Positions 33,884-44,369 of a stretch of DNA of 46,567 nucleotides are shown here, piece after piece (the stretch's first letter is position 1; each line of letters begins with the position of its first letter). Made by a program: the position numbers and the translations under genes. The stretch spans positions 1 to 46,567 of the forward strand of contig JAHDGM010000020.1 in assembly GCA_020627655.1 (NCBI GenBank), written 5' to 3'. The DNA comes from Hellea sp. GTDB taxonomy: Bacteria > Pseudomonadota > Alphaproteobacteria > Caulobacterales > Maricaulaceae. The notes under the pieces were generated by a model. It worked only from the letters and a program-made list of their open reading frames with translations. It did no database searches and had not been told where the DNA came from.

Positions 33884-34621
33884 ATGAAGGCGCTGAAAAC
33901 TTTAATGCTTGCAACGACTGTTCTGGCTTTTCCAGCTTGTTCTCAAGCTGACGTATCGACGACAGACCGCGAAACCATTGAGAAAATAGTCTACGAATAT
34001 CTGATGGAAAACCCAGAGGTTATTTTTGAGGTCCAAGCTGCCTATGAGGTCAAACAGGATCAGGACTCAATAAATTCAGCTAAAATGTCCATCTATTCAG
34101 ACAAACGGGACATTGTGATTGGTCCAGACGACGCAAAAGTTACGATTGTCGAATTCTTTGATTATAACTGCACATTCTGTAAGCGCTCTACGGATTGGCT
34201 TATCGAAACCATTGAAAAGCACCCGAATGATGTTCGCGTGATTTTCAAGGAACTCCCTATTCTGGACGGACGGACGAAACGTGACGGCACCAAAGTCATT
34301 TCCCGGAAAGCAGCAAAAGCGGCTCTAGCAGCCAATAAACAAGGAAAATATCTTGAAATGCATACGGCCCTGATGGCCGCCCCGGGCCTAAACGATGCCC
34401 GCCTTGATGAAATTGCGGCTTCTATTGGTCTGGATGTCAAGAAAATGCGTGCAGATATGCAGGATCCTGAAATCGCCGAATATATTGAGGACACAATGAT
34501 CCTGGGTCAAAGATTACGCCCTATGACAGGTACGCCGTTTTTCATGATTGGCGATGAGTTCCTAGCAGGCGCTGATGTCCAGCGCTTGGAGCAAATGCTT
34601 CAAACAGCGCTAAAGCCTTAG
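33884..34621 (+). CDS. DsbA-family periplasmic thiol-disulfide oxidoreductase
   Basis: The 245-residue protein has a thioredoxin-like DsbA domain with active site FFDYNCTFCKRST (CxxC at CTFC) and the cis-Pro segment TGTPFFMIG. The N-terminus looks like a lipoprotein signal (LAFPAC, Cys19), so it may be lipid-anchored; a helical N-terminal extension of about 60 residues is typical of Com1/ScsC-like members. The start is ATG at 33884-33886 with GGAG 6 nt upstream; a TTG 12 bp earlier is less likely. Probably oxidises or isomerises disulfides in envelope proteins. Its stop is 22 bp from the convergent ssb stop. Confidence 0.88.
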   Translation: MKALKTLMLATTVLAFPACSQADVSTTDRETIEKIVYEYLMENPEVIFEVQAAYEVKQDQDSINSAKMSIYSDKRDIVIGPDDAKVTIVEFFDYNCTFCKRSTDWLIETIEKHPNDVRVIFKELPILDGRTKRDGTKVISRKAAKAALAANKQGKYLEMHTALMAAPGLNDARLDEIAASIGLDVKKMRADMQDPEIAEYIEDTMILGQRLRPMTGTPFFMIGDEFLAGADVQRLEQMLQTALKP

Positions 34622-34643
34622 GAAACCAATTTAAAGCTTTGTT

Positions 34644-35132
34644 CTAAAACGGAATTTCGTCATCGAGTTCAAAGCTTTCCGCTGGACCATCCTGCATTGA
34701 AGCTGATCGAGATCCACCACCGCGGTTATCACTGACACGTCCATAATCCTGATTATATCCGCCGTCCCTTTGGCCGCCGCCGCGGCTATCGAGTAAGACT
34801 AACTCGCCCCGGAAACGCTGAAGCACAACTTCGGTCGTCCAGCGGTCATTACCATCACGATCCTGCCACTTACGGGTTTGAAGCTGCCCTTCAATGTAAA
34901 GCTTTGTGCCCTTTTGGACATAATTCTCGACAACTTTGATCAGATTTTCATTGAAAATCGCGATATTGTGCCACTGTGTTGACTCACGCTTTTCGCCTGA
35001 CTGCTTGTCGCGCCATGTCTCAGACGTCGCCATTGAGAAATTACAGACCTTCCCACCATTAGAAAATGAACGGGTTTCCGGCTCTTTCCCTACATTGCCG
35101 ACCAAAATTACTTTATTGACTGACCCTGCCAT
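34644..35132 (-). CDS. ssb: Single-stranded DNA-binding protein
   Basis: The 162-residue protein has an N-terminal OB fold (MAGSVNKVILVGNVGKEPE, about residues 1-110), a Gly/Arg-rich disordered linker and the conserved acidic tip DDEIPF that recruits repair and replication proteins. It coats single-stranded DNA during replication and repair. It is divergent from uvrA across 170 bp containing a LexA box, the same pairing found in E. coli. Confidence 0.97.
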   Translation of the reverse strand: MAGSVNKVILVGNVGKEPETRSFSNGGKVCNFSMATSETWRDKQSGEKRESTQWHNIAIFNENLIKVVENYVQKGTKLYIEGQLQTRKWQDRDGNDRWTTEVVLQRFRGELVLLDSRGGGQRDGGYNQDYGRVSDNRGGGSRSASMQDGPAESFELDDEIPF

Positions 35133-35146
35133 ATCATCACCTTTGC

Positions 35147-35179
35147 TTGACTTAACGCCATTATGTTCACATTATGTTC
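35147..35179 (+). promoter_or_regulatory. uvrA promoter overlapped by a LexA (SOS) box
   Basis: TTGACT at 35147-35152, a 17-bp spacer and CATTAT at 35170-35175 form a plus-strand promoter. GTTC-ACATTAT-GTTC at 35165-35179 is a perfect match to the alphaproteobacterial LexA direct repeat GTTC-N7-GTTC and covers the -10. On the other strand a TTGCAT/CATAAT pair (18-bp spacer) overlaps the same box, so LexA may repress both uvrA and ssb. Confidence 0.8.
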
Positions 35180-35302
35180 TTATATGCAAGTCTTGATTCT
35201 CACCTGCAAAATTTTTGTTGATATTCTTTTGTCAGGCGCGCTAAGGCAAGCCCATCAGAGCATTATCTTTGCTTGTCCACAATTTCATCGGTTTGACCTT
35301 CT

Positions 35303-38161
35303 ATGAGCCTGCTCAAATCCATCCAAGTTCGCGGCGCTCGTGAGCACAACCTGAAAAACATCAACGTGGATATACCGCGGGATAAACTCGTTGTTATTAC
35401 AGGTCTATCAGGCTCTGGTAAGTCCTCCCTCGCCTTTGATACTATTTATGCCGAGGGGCAGCGTCGATATGTGGAAAGCCTTTCTGCTTACGCACGTCAG
35501 TTTCTGGAACTTCAGGGAAAACCCGATGTAGACTCTATTGAGGGCCTATCGCCAGCAATTTCCATTGAGCAAAAGACGACATCCCGTAATCCGCGCTCCA
35601 CGGTTGGAACTGTTACCGAAATTTATGACTATATGCGCCTGCTTTGGGCCAGAGTCGGCATACCCTACTCTCCCGCGACAGGCCTGCCTATTCAAAGTCA
35701 AACCGTCAGCCAGATGGTTGACCGGGTTATGGCTTTGCCAGAAGGCACAAAGCTCTACATCCTGGCGCCCATTGTCCGAGGCCGTAAAGGTGAATACCGC
35801 AAGGAGTTTGCCGATCTTATGAAACAGGGCTTTCAGCGCGCTAAAATTGACGGGGAGTTTTACCGTATTGAAGAAGCACCAACGCTAGATAAGAAGTTCA
35901 AACATGACATTGATATCGTTGTTGACCGCGTCGTCATTCGTTCAGAACTTGAAACCAGGCTCGCCGACTCAATTGAAACCGCATTGAAACTTGCCGACGG
36001 TTTGGCCGTAGCCGAAATTGCTGAAGACGACGGCGAACGTATATTATTTAGCGAAAAATTTGCATGTCCCGTATCAGGCTTCACCATTCCCGAAATCGAG
36101 CCACGCCTGTTTTCTTTTAATAGTCCTCATGGGGCCTGCCCCGTATGTGACGGACTTGGGCGCGAGCTTAAATTCGATGCAAGACTGGTTGTCCCCCACG
36201 AACAAAAAAGCCTCGGTAGCGGAGCCATAGCGCCGTGGTCGAAGACTCCCAGCAGCCTGTATATGCAGACCTTAAAGGCACTTTCCAAACATTATGGGTT
36301 TTCCGTCGATACCCCTTGGGAGCAATTAGCCGATGGTGCGAAAGACATTGTTCTTTACGGCACACAGGGACAGAACATCAAATTCGTCTACAAAGATGAT
36401 GGCCGACGATATGAAACCACCAAGCCCTTTGAAGGTGTCATTCCCAATTTAGAGCGCCGCTACCGGGAAACAGAAAGCACCTGGATGCGAGAGGAGCTTG
36501 GGAAATATATGTCCTCGGCTGACTGTACGACCTGTGATGGACAGAGGCTTAAACCAGAAGCGCTTTGCGTAAAAGTTGCAGGTATGCCCATCTCGGAAAC
36601 CTCTGAAATGTCTATTCGCGATGCTATGGACCGCTTCATCACCTTGAAAAGCGAACTGACAGCCAAAGAAATGGAAATCGCTGAGCGTATTTTAAAGGAA
36701 ATCTCCGATCGTTTGGAGTTCTTAAACGCTGTTGGTCTTGACTATCTCAGTCTGGGCCGCGGGTCTGGCTCTCTATCCGGCGGTGAAAGCCAGCGTATTC
36801 GCCTTGCCTCTCAAATTGGATCCGGCCTGACAGGCGTTCTCTATGTGTTGGACGAACCCTCTATCGGTCTTCATCAGCGGGACAATGCTCGCCTATTGGA
36901 AACTCTGCAAAATCTACGGGATCTGGGCAATACAGTGCTTGTTGTCGAACATGATGAAGATGCCATTCTGACAGCTGACCATGTCATTGATATGGGCCCG
37001 CTAGCAGGGATAAACGGAGGGGAGATCATTGCCCAGGGAACACCCTCTCAAATCAAGAAAAGCAAAAAATCTCTCACCGGGCAATATCTGGTCGGGGAAA
37101 AACAAATCCATCTGCCCCAAGAACGCCGCCCCGGAAAAGAAGGAAAAAAGCTTATTTTAAAAGGGCTTACAGGCAATAACCTCAAGAACATATCCGTCGA
37201 GTTTCCGCTGGGCATGTTTATCTGTGTTACAGGTGTCTCAGGCGGCGGAAAATCTACGCTGACAGTTGAAACCTTATACAAAGCTGCCGCTCGCAAGCTC
37301 AATAATTCCTCTGTACAGCCAATGCCCTATCAAAGCGCAGAGGGCTTTGAGCACATGGACAAGATTATCGAAATCAACCAATCTCCTATCGGCCGGACGC
37401 CGCGCTCTAATCCGGCGACTTACACGGGTGCTTTTACACCTATTCGTGACTGGTTTTCCGGCCTGCCTGAAGCCAAAGCCCGAGGTTACAAGCCCGGACG
37501 CTTTTCGTTTAATGTAAAAGGCGGGCGCTGCGAAGCCTGTCAGGGCGCTGGCGTTATCAAAATTGAAATGCACTTTCTGCCTGATGTTTATGTGACTTGT
37601 GATGTGTGCCACGGCAAACGTTATAATCGCGAAACCCTCGATATAAAGTTCAAACAAAAATCTATCAGTGATGTTCTTGAAATGAGCGTCGATGAAGCCT
37701 CAGAGTTCTTCAAAGCTGTCCCGTCCATAAGGGATAAAATGGTTACCTTAAAACGGGTCGGGCTTGGCTACCTTAAGGTTGGTCAACAGGCCACTACATT
37801 ATCTGGGGGCGAGGCTCAGCGTGTGAAACTAGCTAAAGAGCTTTCCAAACGCTCCACAGGCCGAACGCTCTATGTTTTAGATGAACCAACGACCGGCCTC
37901 CATTTTGCCGATGTTGAGAAGCTATTAGAAGTTCTTCAGGAACTTGTTGAAGGCGGCAATACTATGGTGGTTATCGAACATAATCTGGATGTTATTAAAA
38001 CAGCTGACTGGATTATTGATCTTGGCCCTGAGGGCGGCGATGGCGGCGGTGAGATTGTTGCAGTTGGACGCCCTGAATATGTGGCCAAATCCAAGCAAAG
38101 CTGGACTGGAAAATTCCTTAAACCCATTCTCGAACGGGATAAGCAGCGACAAAAGAATTAA
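35303..38161 (+). CDS. uvrA: Excinuclease ABC subunit A
   Basis: The 952-residue ATPase is the damage-recognition subunit of nucleotide excision repair. Two ABC modules are present: Walker [10 protein letters not shown] near residue 35 and GVSGGGKST near 645, signatures LSGGESQRI and LSGGEAQRV, and zinc fingers [16 protein letters not shown] and CEACQGAG...CDVCHGKR. Length is normal. It is expressed from a promoter covered by a LexA box. A sulfatase-fold gene follows 49 bp later on the same strand. Confidence 0.98.
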   Translation: MSLLKSIQVRGAREHNLKNINVDIPRDKLVVITGLSGSGKSSLAFDTIYAEGQRRYVESLSAYARQFLELQGKPDVDSIEGLSPAISIEQKTTSRNPRSTVGTVTEIYDYMRLLWARVGIPYSPATGLPIQSQTVSQMVDRVMALPEGTKLYILAPIVRGRKGEYRKEFADLMKQGFQRAKIDGEFYRIEEAPTLDKKFKHDIDIVVDRVVIRSELETRLADSIETALKLADGLAVAEIAEDDGERILFSEKFACPVSGFTIPEIEPRLFSFNSPHGACPVCDGLGRELKFDARLVVPHEQKSLGSGAIAPWSKTPSSLYMQTLKALSKHYGFSVDTPWEQLADGAKDIVLYGTQGQNIKFVYKDDGRRYETTKPFEGVIPNLERRYRETESTWMREELGKYMSSADCTTCDGQRLKPEALCVKVAGMPISETSEMSIRDAMDRFITLKSELTAKEMEIAERILKEISDRLEFLNAVGLDYLSLGRGSGSLSGGESQRIRLASQIGSGLTGVLYVLDEPSIGLHQRDNARLLETLQNLRDLGNTVLVVEHDEDAILTADHVIDMGPLAGINGGEIIAQGTPSQIKKSKKSLTGQYLVGEKQIHLPQERRPGKEGKKLILKGLTGNNLKNISVEFPLGMFICVTGVSGGGKSTLTVETLYKAAARKLNNSSVQPMPYQSAEGFEHMDKIIEINQSPIGRTPRSNPATYTGAFTPIRDWFSGLPEAKARGYKPGRFSFNVKGGRCEACQGAGVIKIEMHFLPDVYVTCDVCHGKRYNRETLDIKFKQKSISDVLEMSVDEASEFFKAVPSIRDKMVTLKRVGLGYLKVGQQATTLSGGEAQRVKLAKELSKRSTGRTLYVLDEPTTGLHFADVEKLLEVLQELVEGGNTMVVIEHNLDVIKTADWIIDLGPEGGDGGGEIVAVGRPEYVAKSKQSWTGKFLKPILERDKQRQKN

Positions 38162-38165
38162 CCTT

Positions 38166-38204
38166 CAGCCAATTTTTTATACTTAGTGTAAGTATGAAAG
38201 GCTG
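38166..38204 (+). promoter_or_regulatory. Hairpin covering the ribosome-binding region of the sulfatase-fold gene
   Basis: ATACTTA (38179-38185) and TAAGTAT (38189-38195) form a perfect 7-bp stem with a GTG loop, nested inside CAGCC/GGCTG (38166-38170 with 38200-38204). The AAAGG ribosome-binding site at 38197-38201 lies within the outer arm. It has no following T-run, so it is not a clear terminator of uvrA. Confidence 0.35.
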
Positions 38205-38210
38205 GATCAT

Positions 38211-39536
38211 ATGGTTGAAACCAAAAGCTCATCTCAATCAGACTTGTCAAAATTCATAAATTGGATTCTGGTCTGGATTCTGCTTGCCAACATCGTCTTT
38301 ATCGTCATGTGGTTTTTCGGGGCTCCTCTCCGCATGTTTGAAATAACATTGGCAGGGATCATTGGTTTATTGCTTCGCCATCAATCCCCGAAAATCCAGA
38401 CCACAGCCTTTGCCGCAATTTTATCTTTCTCAGTGATATCATTCATTGCCGGAACGTTTAACCTGGAGCGCAAAGCTCTTCTCCAGTCTTTCCAATACGC
38501 AGGAGAACTCAACCCCTTACAAAGTCCCGAATATATCATAGCTGCTGCTGCCTTGTTTATAGTTCTAATAATGGCTTACTTCAGGATCAGAAAAGGAAAC
38601 GATTTCAAGCAATCCAAATATGGTATTCTTGCAGTGGCAAGCATTTTATCACTTGTTGGCTTAGATCACATGATGAGTCTGAATATGCGGGGGCATTATA
38701 ACCGCACTGCCCCACCTGATGGCCATTTTGACTCTGCACTTAAGCAAAGCGGGTTTGCGGAAACTATAACTGATGACCGCCATCTAGTTCTGATCATGTT
38801 GGAATCCCTGGGTTCTCCAAAGAACAACCCCGCTATGGAAAAACTATTATTTTCCTCATTAAAAACTCAAAAAGTCCGAGACAAATATGACATTGTTGAG
38901 GGCGAAACACTCTTCTTTAAAAGCACCACATCAGGTGAAATCAGAGAACTTTGCGGAAATTGGAATGATTATTTCGATTTACTGGACAACAAAGCACCGG
39001 ACTGCTTGCCAGCCAAGTTAGCGAGACAAGGTTATGACACCCTCGCATATCACGGATTTTCCCAAGATTTTTTCGATCGTTCCCTATGGTATCCCAATAT
39101 CGGGTTTGAAACATCGGCCTTCTATGAGCAAATGCAAAATATGGGAATTGATGTATGTCCCGGCGTCTTTGCTGGCGGATGCGATTCGAAAATTCCAGAC
39201 TTGATATTCAGCAGGTTAAAAACCCAAACCAAGCCCACATTTTTATATTGGCTGTCCTTGAACACACACATTCCGATCCCTGCACATGCTGCCCTAAAGA
39301 GCGAAAGATGCGATGACTTCTCTGAGGAACTTTCAAAAAGTCATATGATGATCTGCAGGCAGCTAAAGATATTCAACCAGATTGACCAAGCTATTGCCCG
39401 TAACATAACAATGGAAGACTTTCCTAAAGCCGACATATTGATAGTCGGAGATCACATTCCGCCATTTCTCAACCGCAATAACCGCTCACAATATGACCCG
39501 GAGCATGTACCGTGGATCTATTTAAAAGCTAAGTAA
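38211..39536 (+). CDS. Membrane sulfatase-fold transferase (phosphoethanolamine/LTA-synthase-like)
   Basis: The 441-residue protein has four predicted membrane helices (about 15-60, 65-85, 110-128, 140-158), then a periplasmic sulfatase-fold domain. Metal and catalytic marks are LVLIMLESLGS (Glu), a probable Thr nucleophile in STTSGEIREL, LNTHIPI (His) and IVGDHIPPF (Asp-His). This architecture is that of enzymes that move phosphoethanolamine or phosphoglycerol from phospholipids onto surface glycans or lipids. The acceptor is unknown. Four sampled 60-base lines average about 42% G+C, somewhat below a neighbouring trmFO line (48%), so transfer is possible but weakly supported. The start region lies next to a hairpin. 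Confidence 0.75.
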   Translation: MVETKSSSQSDLSKFINWILVWILLANIVFIVMWFFGAPLRMFEITLAGIIGLLLRHQSPKIQTTAFAAILSFSVISFIAGTFNLERKALLQSFQYAGELNPLQSPEYIIAAAALFIVLIMAYFRIRKGNDFKQSKYGILAVASILSLVGLDHMMSLNMRGHYNRTAPPDGHFDSALKQSGFAETITDDRHLVLIMLESLGSPKNNPAMEKLLFSSLKTQKVRDKYDIVEGETLFFKSTTSGEIRELCGNWNDYFDLLDNKAPDCLPAKLARQGYDTLAYHGFSQDFFDRSLWYPNIGFETSAFYEQMQNMGIDVCPGVFAGGCDSKIPDLIFSRLKTQTKPTFLYWLSLNTHIPIPAHAALKSERCDDFSEELSKSHMMICRQLKIFNQIDQAIARNITMEDFPKADILIVGDHIPPFLNRNNRSQYDPEHVPWIYLKAK

Positions 39537-39590
39537 AAATGGGAATTTTCATATTGTCCCCACGGTCTTAGTCCAGTACACCCCGCCCTC

Positions 39591-40967
39591 ATGACCAAAC
39601 CCGTACATATCATTGGCGCTGGACTGGCCGGATCAGAAGCTGCCTGGCAAGTGGCCCGCATGGGTGTTCCTGTTATACTGCATGAAATGCGCCCTAAACG
39701 CATGACCGACGCTCATCAAAGCGACGGGTTCGCCGAACTGGTTTGCTCAAATTCATTCAGGTCAGATGACAAACTCGGCAATGCAGTAGGACTTCTGCAT
39801 GAAGAAATGCGCATGGCAGACAGTTTGATCATGGGCATGGGCGATATGACAAAACTGCCGGCAGGCGGTGCATTAGCCGTTGACCGTGACGGTTTCTCAG
39901 ATGCTGTTACGACTATCCTCACCCAGCACCCTCTGATATCCATTGAATATGGAGAGATCAAAGGACTGCCACCTAAAGACTGGGGCAATACGATCATTGC
40001 CACAGGCCCCCTCACCGCACCATCACTGGCGAAGGATATTCTAAAATCCACAGGTGAGGACAGCCTGGCATTTTTCGATGCTATTGCGCCGATTGTTTAC
40101 AAAGACTCCATAGATTTCAACAAAGCCTGGTTCCAGAGCCGTTATGACAAAAAGGGACCGGGCGGCGACGGTGCCGACTATATCAATTGTCCGCTTGATA
40201 AAGAGCAATATCTTGCTTTCATTGACGCTCTGGTTTCAGCGGATCAAACCGAGTTTAAAGACTTTGAAAAAGATACACCCTATTTTGAGAGCTGCCTGCC
40301 CATAGAAATCATGGCCGCGCGCGGCCCTGAGACATTGCGTTATGGCCCCATGAAACCTGTCGGCCTGACCAATCCGCATCAACCAGATGTCAAAGCCTAT
40401 GCCATTGTCCAGCTTCGGCAGGATAATGCCCTTGGTACGCTGTACAACATGGTCGGTTTTCAGACGAAAATGAAATATGGTGCTCAGACTGATATTATCA
40501 AAACTATTCCGGGCCTTGAAAAGGCTGTCTTTGCCCGGCTCGGCGGCATTCATAGAAACACATTCATCAATTCACCTAAACTATTAAACAAGCAGCTTCA
40601 GCTTAAGATACGCCCCGATCTGAGATTTGCTGGGCAAATTATGGGTGTTGAAGGTTATGTGGAAAGCGCGGCCCTAGGCCTGATCACAGGGCGTATGGCT
40701 GCTGCTCAGACTCTTGGTCATAAATATGATGCTCCGCCCCTCACTACTGCCCTTGGCGCTCTTGTTGAGCATGTTACAGGCGGATTTATGGATGGCCCCA
40801 AAGCAAAATTCCAACCAATGAATGTGAATTTCGGCCTGTTTCCACCTATTGAAAACATTGTTTATAAAGATCAGGACGGCAATCGTATCAAAGGTAAAAA
40901 CAAAACCCGTTACCGAAAACGTCTCATGGCCGAACGGGCTTTAAACGATATCAAGTCTTGGGTCTAA
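39591..40967 (+). CDS. trmFO: Methylenetetrahydrofolate-tRNA-(uracil-5-)-methyltransferase TrmFO
   Basis: The 458-residue flavoenzyme makes 5-methyluridine at position 54 of tRNA using methylene-THF. The N-terminal FAD motif [14 protein letters not shown] is followed by [12 protein letters not shown] and [12 protein letters not shown], with the conserved Cys, and later [10 protein letters not shown]. The length (about 440-470) fits. It contrasts with GidA/MnmG (longer) and with SAM-dependent TrmA. Its stop overlaps the convergent DUF4153 gene by 17 bp. Confidence 0.97.
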   Translation: MTKPVHIIGAGLAGSEAAWQVARMGVPVILHEMRPKRMTDAHQSDGFAELVCSNSFRSDDKLGNAVGLLHEEMRMADSLIMGMGDMTKLPAGGALAVDRDGFSDAVTTILTQHPLISIEYGEIKGLPPKDWGNTIIATGPLTAPSLAKDILKSTGEDSLAFFDAIAPIVYKDSIDFNKAWFQSRYDKKGPGGDGADYINCPLDKEQYLAFIDALVSADQTEFKDFEKDTPYFESCLPIEIMAARGPETLRYGPMKPVGLTNPHQPDVKAYAIVQLRQDNALGTLYNMVGFQTKMKYGAQTDIIKTIPGLEKAVFARLGGIHRNTFINSPKLLNKQLQLKIRPDLRFAGQIMGVEGYVESAALGLITGRMAAAQTLGHKYDAPPLTTALGALVEHVTGGFMDGPKAKFQPMNVNFGLFPPIENIVYKDQDGNRIKGKNKTRYRKRLMAERALNDIKSWV

Positions 40968-42702
40968 ACCCTTTGGACAAGACATAAAATTGTCCATTTA
41001 AATTGTCGTCATTCCATTTATTCAAGACTTTTACATGTAGAGCCAGTTCACGCCCCTCATCTTGGAAAAGTACAATATTAGGATCATCAATGATGAATTC
41101 TTGATCAACGATGGTCAACGCATTGCCCCAAGCCTGAACATCAAAACTAAACAATTTATCGCCGTCTTTTTTAATCAGATAAATCTGCCCTTTTTCTACA
41201 ATCAACTCACCGGACTCAAATGACGCTAATGTGCGCGTTATGGCATTATCTTTGTAAAAATTAAGGTGCTGAACTTCGATCAAATGATCATAACCTGCAA
41301 TTGAGACAACACCGCTATGGTTATCATAGTAAATGCTATCGCGAGGACTTAAGTTCAGTTCAACATTTTCAAGCGATAAGGTTTTGACCAGTTTCGATTG
41401 ATTAAGGGGTGTGCCTTCCATCCCCCACTCAGCCAAATGTTTCCTTATTTTTTCATGCCCGTCTTGCCTGAATAAATATTGCAGCGCACCTTTGGCTTTT
41501 CTCGCTGCGGCCATATCCGTTATTTTTGCGTCTTTGATCAACTTATTATCAGCCGAAATAATGCCCGCTTTCTTGATGTAATGACCGAGTCTTTTGTCCT
41601 GATTGTTTAAAGATACGAAAGAGGCGGAGACCGATGCCACTAAAAATAAGACTCCGGCAAATCCGGGAATATAACGGATATCACGCCTTGCCTCTTTCAT
41701 GAATGAAAACCATAGCCCTATACCCAAAGCCCAGATCACACCCATGAGAAGCAGAACCCGTTCAACGGTGAGGCCGTAATTTGAAATTCGAACTGTCACA
41801 GCTATAGCCAGTAAAATAGCAACAGGTATGGAAAGCCAGAACCAGACTTTACGAAAAAATCGCGCAAGGCTGCTTTTCTGAACAAAAGGCGACTCTAATA
41901 CCAGCCAGTTCAAAGTACCGATGATTAGAAAAGGCGTAGTTAGCTGCGCTATTTCCCCCTTGGGCAGACTGCCTGCCATGATAATCTTCAGACCATAAGC
42001 CAATAAAATCAGAGCATAAATCAAGAGCAGCGGCGTTAAAAGCCAGGTGCCCATAAACGCTACGGCTTTGGACACAAATCCCGGATTGTCGTGAAGTTCC
42101 TGATAATCCTCATTGGCAGGCGGCAATGTCGACATCCAGTAAAGCGGGGCTAAAAAGCCAAGTCCAACTGGTAAAATTACATACTCGGTCAGCTTATCAA
42201 TATTCACCCCGAAAAGAGACTTAAGGGCAAACATGATCGCCAGAGTACCCATAACGAATATCCAGGACCCAACGGCGGCAAAAACTGCGCCTGTCCATAG
42301 TTTATGCGTGTAATCCCAGACATGAAGGTCATCACGCCCTCTGCGCCACCTTACGGCATTCCCCAAAATTAGAATCGCGCCCGCAATTGCCATAGGAATA
42401 TGGAACCGGAGTTTTTCTGAATACCAGGCCAGCAGGCAAATCAGCACCGCAAAGACAATCTGTGCCGGCAATAAATAAGGCTTGTTCTGCCCTTCTCGCC
42501 CAACAACCCATGATACCAGAAAATAAGACGCTAATATCAAGCCGCCGCAAAGATAAACCAGCGGTTCCTCATCACCCAAATGATCTCTGAAAATAATGAT
42601 CAGAGTAAATATTCCCATCAGAAAAACAGGAACTGGGAAACGCTGAATGACAGCGCTCACATCCGGAACGCGGCCAATCCAGCGTTTAAGAGAGGCTTTC
42701 AT
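40951..42702 (-). CDS. DUF4153 multi-pass membrane protein
   Basis: The 583-residue protein has about ten to twelve predicted membrane helices over the first 370 residues (e.g. [56 protein letters not shown]) and a soluble C-terminal part of about 200 residues rich in beta structure. This is the DUF4153 layout; no enzymatic residues stand out and no function is established. Its ATG shares one base with the stop of the upstream AbgT-family transporter gene (TAATG), indicating translational coupling. Confidence 0.82.
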   Translation of the reverse strand: MKASLKRWIGRVPDVSAVIQRFPVPVFLMGIFTLIIIFRDHLGDEEPLVYLCGGLILASYFLVSWVVGREGQNKPYLLPAQIVFAVLICLLAWYSEKLRFHIPMAIAGAILILGNAVRWRRGRDDLHVWDYTHKLWTGAVFAAVGSWIFVMGTLAIMFALKSLFGVNIDKLTEYVILPVGLGFLAPLYWMSTLPPANEDYQELHDNPGFVSKAVAFMGTWLLTPLLLIYALILLAYGLKIIMAGSLPKGEIAQLTTPFLIIGTLNWLVLESPFVQKSSLARFFRKVWFWLSIPVAILLAIAVTVRISNYGLTVERVLLLMGVIWALGIGLWFSFMKEARRDIRYIPGFAGVLFLVASVSASFVSLNNQDKRLGHYIKKAGIISADNKLIKDAKITDMAAARKAKGALQYLFRQDGHEKIRKHLAEWGMEGTPLNQSKLVKTLSLENVELNLSPRDSIYYDNHSGVVSIAGYDHLIEVQHLNFYKDNAITRTLASFESGELIVEKGQIYLIKKDGDKLFSFDVQAWGNALTIVDQEFIIDDPNIVLFQDEGRELALHVKVLNKWNDDNLNGQFYVLSKGFRPKT

Positions 42703-44297
42703 TAACTGGCGGTTGGAATATCAATGCTCATTGGTGCGCCGGGTCCAAGATCAAGGCCTAAGAAAACCCATGCCATCATCAGAATCACACCGAAAATCAG
42801 CATCCAGATCGAATATGGGATCATCATAGCCGTCAGCGATCCTAGGCCATAATCCTTTTGCCAGCGACGGGCAAAGACCAGAATCAGCGGGAAGTAAACC
42901 ATAAGCGGCGTAATGATGTTCGTTGCTCCATCACCAACACGATAGGCCGCAGTTGCTCCGTCCGGACTGATACCAAGCAGCATGAGCATAGGCACAAGAA
43001 CCGGCGCGAGCAGCGCCCATTTAGCGGATGCTGATCCGACAAACAGATTAAGTAACGCCGAAAACAATACAATAAGCCCGAGAGCCAACGGTAGTGGCAG
43101 GTTCATAGCTTTGATACCATCAGCGCCGTGAACAGCAGAGATTAAGCCCAGATTTGACCAGTTAAACATCGCCACAAAATGAGCTGCCGCAAACGCTAGA
43201 ACGAGATAATAGCCTAGATCCTTCATAGCCTCTGCCATCATGTTCACCAAATCCCGATGATCCTTAATCGACCCGGAGGCTTTTCCGTAAAACCACCCAG
43301 CAGCCAAGAACAGAACCATAAAGGCTCCAACCAGTGATTTGAAAAACGGGCCTAACGCCTCATACCACTCCATGCCTACTGCGGCTTCACCTGTAATCCT
43401 TAGCGGCACCCAATTATTACCAGGAATGATGTCGCCAGCGGCCATCATAAACCATAGAAAACAGACACCAAGAACGGCTAGCCCGGCATGACGCAGGCCT
43501 TTTTTCTGACCTTCCGTTAAGGCTTGATTCTCGTCGCCATATTCATCCGCGTGACTCTCATCAGGGGTCCACTTACCCAAACGCGGCTCAATAATTTTGT
43601 CAGTCACAAACCAAATAATTGGTATGTATAAAAAAAGAAGGGCCATAATAAAGTAAGTATTGCCAGCAATATTTGCAGACCAGCCAGCTTCAATAGAACT
43701 CGCCTCATAGGCAGCTTCTGTAATTCCGTAAAGCAATGCATCGAGTTGCCCCGGGGCAATATTCGCTGAAAACCCGCCTGATACACCTGCAAACCCACAG
43801 GCAATTCCGGCCAATGGATGACGCCCTGCTGCGGCAAATATAATCGCCGCTAAAGGTATCATCACAACATAACCGGCATCCGCAGCATGGTTAGACAACA
43901 TGGCAATAAGAGCAACCATAGGCGTTAAAAGGCCTTTCGGTACGTTTCTCAAAGCAGCTTTAATAGCACTTCCGAATAACCCGGCTCTTTCGGCGACACC
44001 TGCTCCCAGCATTACGACCAAAACATAACCAAGCGGATGGAAGTGCGTGAATGTTTTAGGCATTTCCACCCATAGCTTTTTTACATTTTCAGCCGATAAT
44101 AGACTTTTCGACTGAATAACATCGCCAGAAGTCGGGTGAATGGCACTTGCACCAGCAAGTTTGGCTACAATCGAAATAACAACCAGTAAAATTGTCAGAT
44201 AGAAAAATATAAAGACGGGATCAGGAAGTTTATTCCCGGTCCTTTCTACCCAGCCTAAAAATCCTTTACTGGTTGTCGCTGCTTTTGCGTCAGCCAT
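42702..44297 (-). CDS. AbgT-family transporter
   Basis: The 531-residue inner-membrane protein has the AbgT signature segments: NKLPDPVFIFFYLT at the start, the repeated hairpin-containing SNHAADAGYVVMIPLAA and the second pseudo-repeat GDGATNIITPLMVYFPL with VGSASAKWALLAPVLVP. AbgT proteins take up p-aminobenzoyl-glutamate or, in MtrF and YdaH, export sulfonamides. Substrate here cannot be decided. It is co-directional and coupled (TAATG) with a DUF4153 gene downstream. Upstream, 72 bp separate it from the squalene/phytoene synthase-like gene on the same strand. Confidence 0.93.
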   Translation of the reverse strand: MADAKAATTSKGFLGWVERTGNKLPDPVFIFFYLTILLVVISIVAKLAGASAIHPTSGDVIQSKSLLSAENVKKLWVEMPKTFTHFHPLGYVLVVMLGAGVAERAGLFGSAIKAALRNVPKGLLTPMVALIAMLSNHAADAGYVVMIPLAAIIFAAAGRHPLAGIACGFAGVSGGFSANIAPGQLDALLYGITEAAYEASSIEAGWSANIAGNTYFIMALLFLYIPIIWFVTDKIIEPRLGKWTPDESHADEYGDENQALTEGQKKGLRHAGLAVLGVCFLWFMMAAGDIIPGNNWVPLRITGEAAVGMEWYEALGPFFKSLVGAFMVLFLAAGWFYGKASGSIKDHRDLVNMMAEAMKDLGYYLVLAFAAAHFVAMFNWSNLGLISAVHGADGIKAMNLPLPLALGLIVLFSALLNLFVGSASAKWALLAPVLVPMLMLLGISPDGATAAYRVGDGATNIITPLMVYFPLILVFARRWQKDYGLGSLTAMMIPYSIWMLIFGVILMMAWVFLGLDLGPGAPMSIDIPTAS

Positions 44298-44369
44298 ATC
44301 ATTTTCCCTTGCGCATATTTAATTTGTGAAAAGTTTAGCCAAATCAATCGTAAAGGCAAGCGCCTGTAA

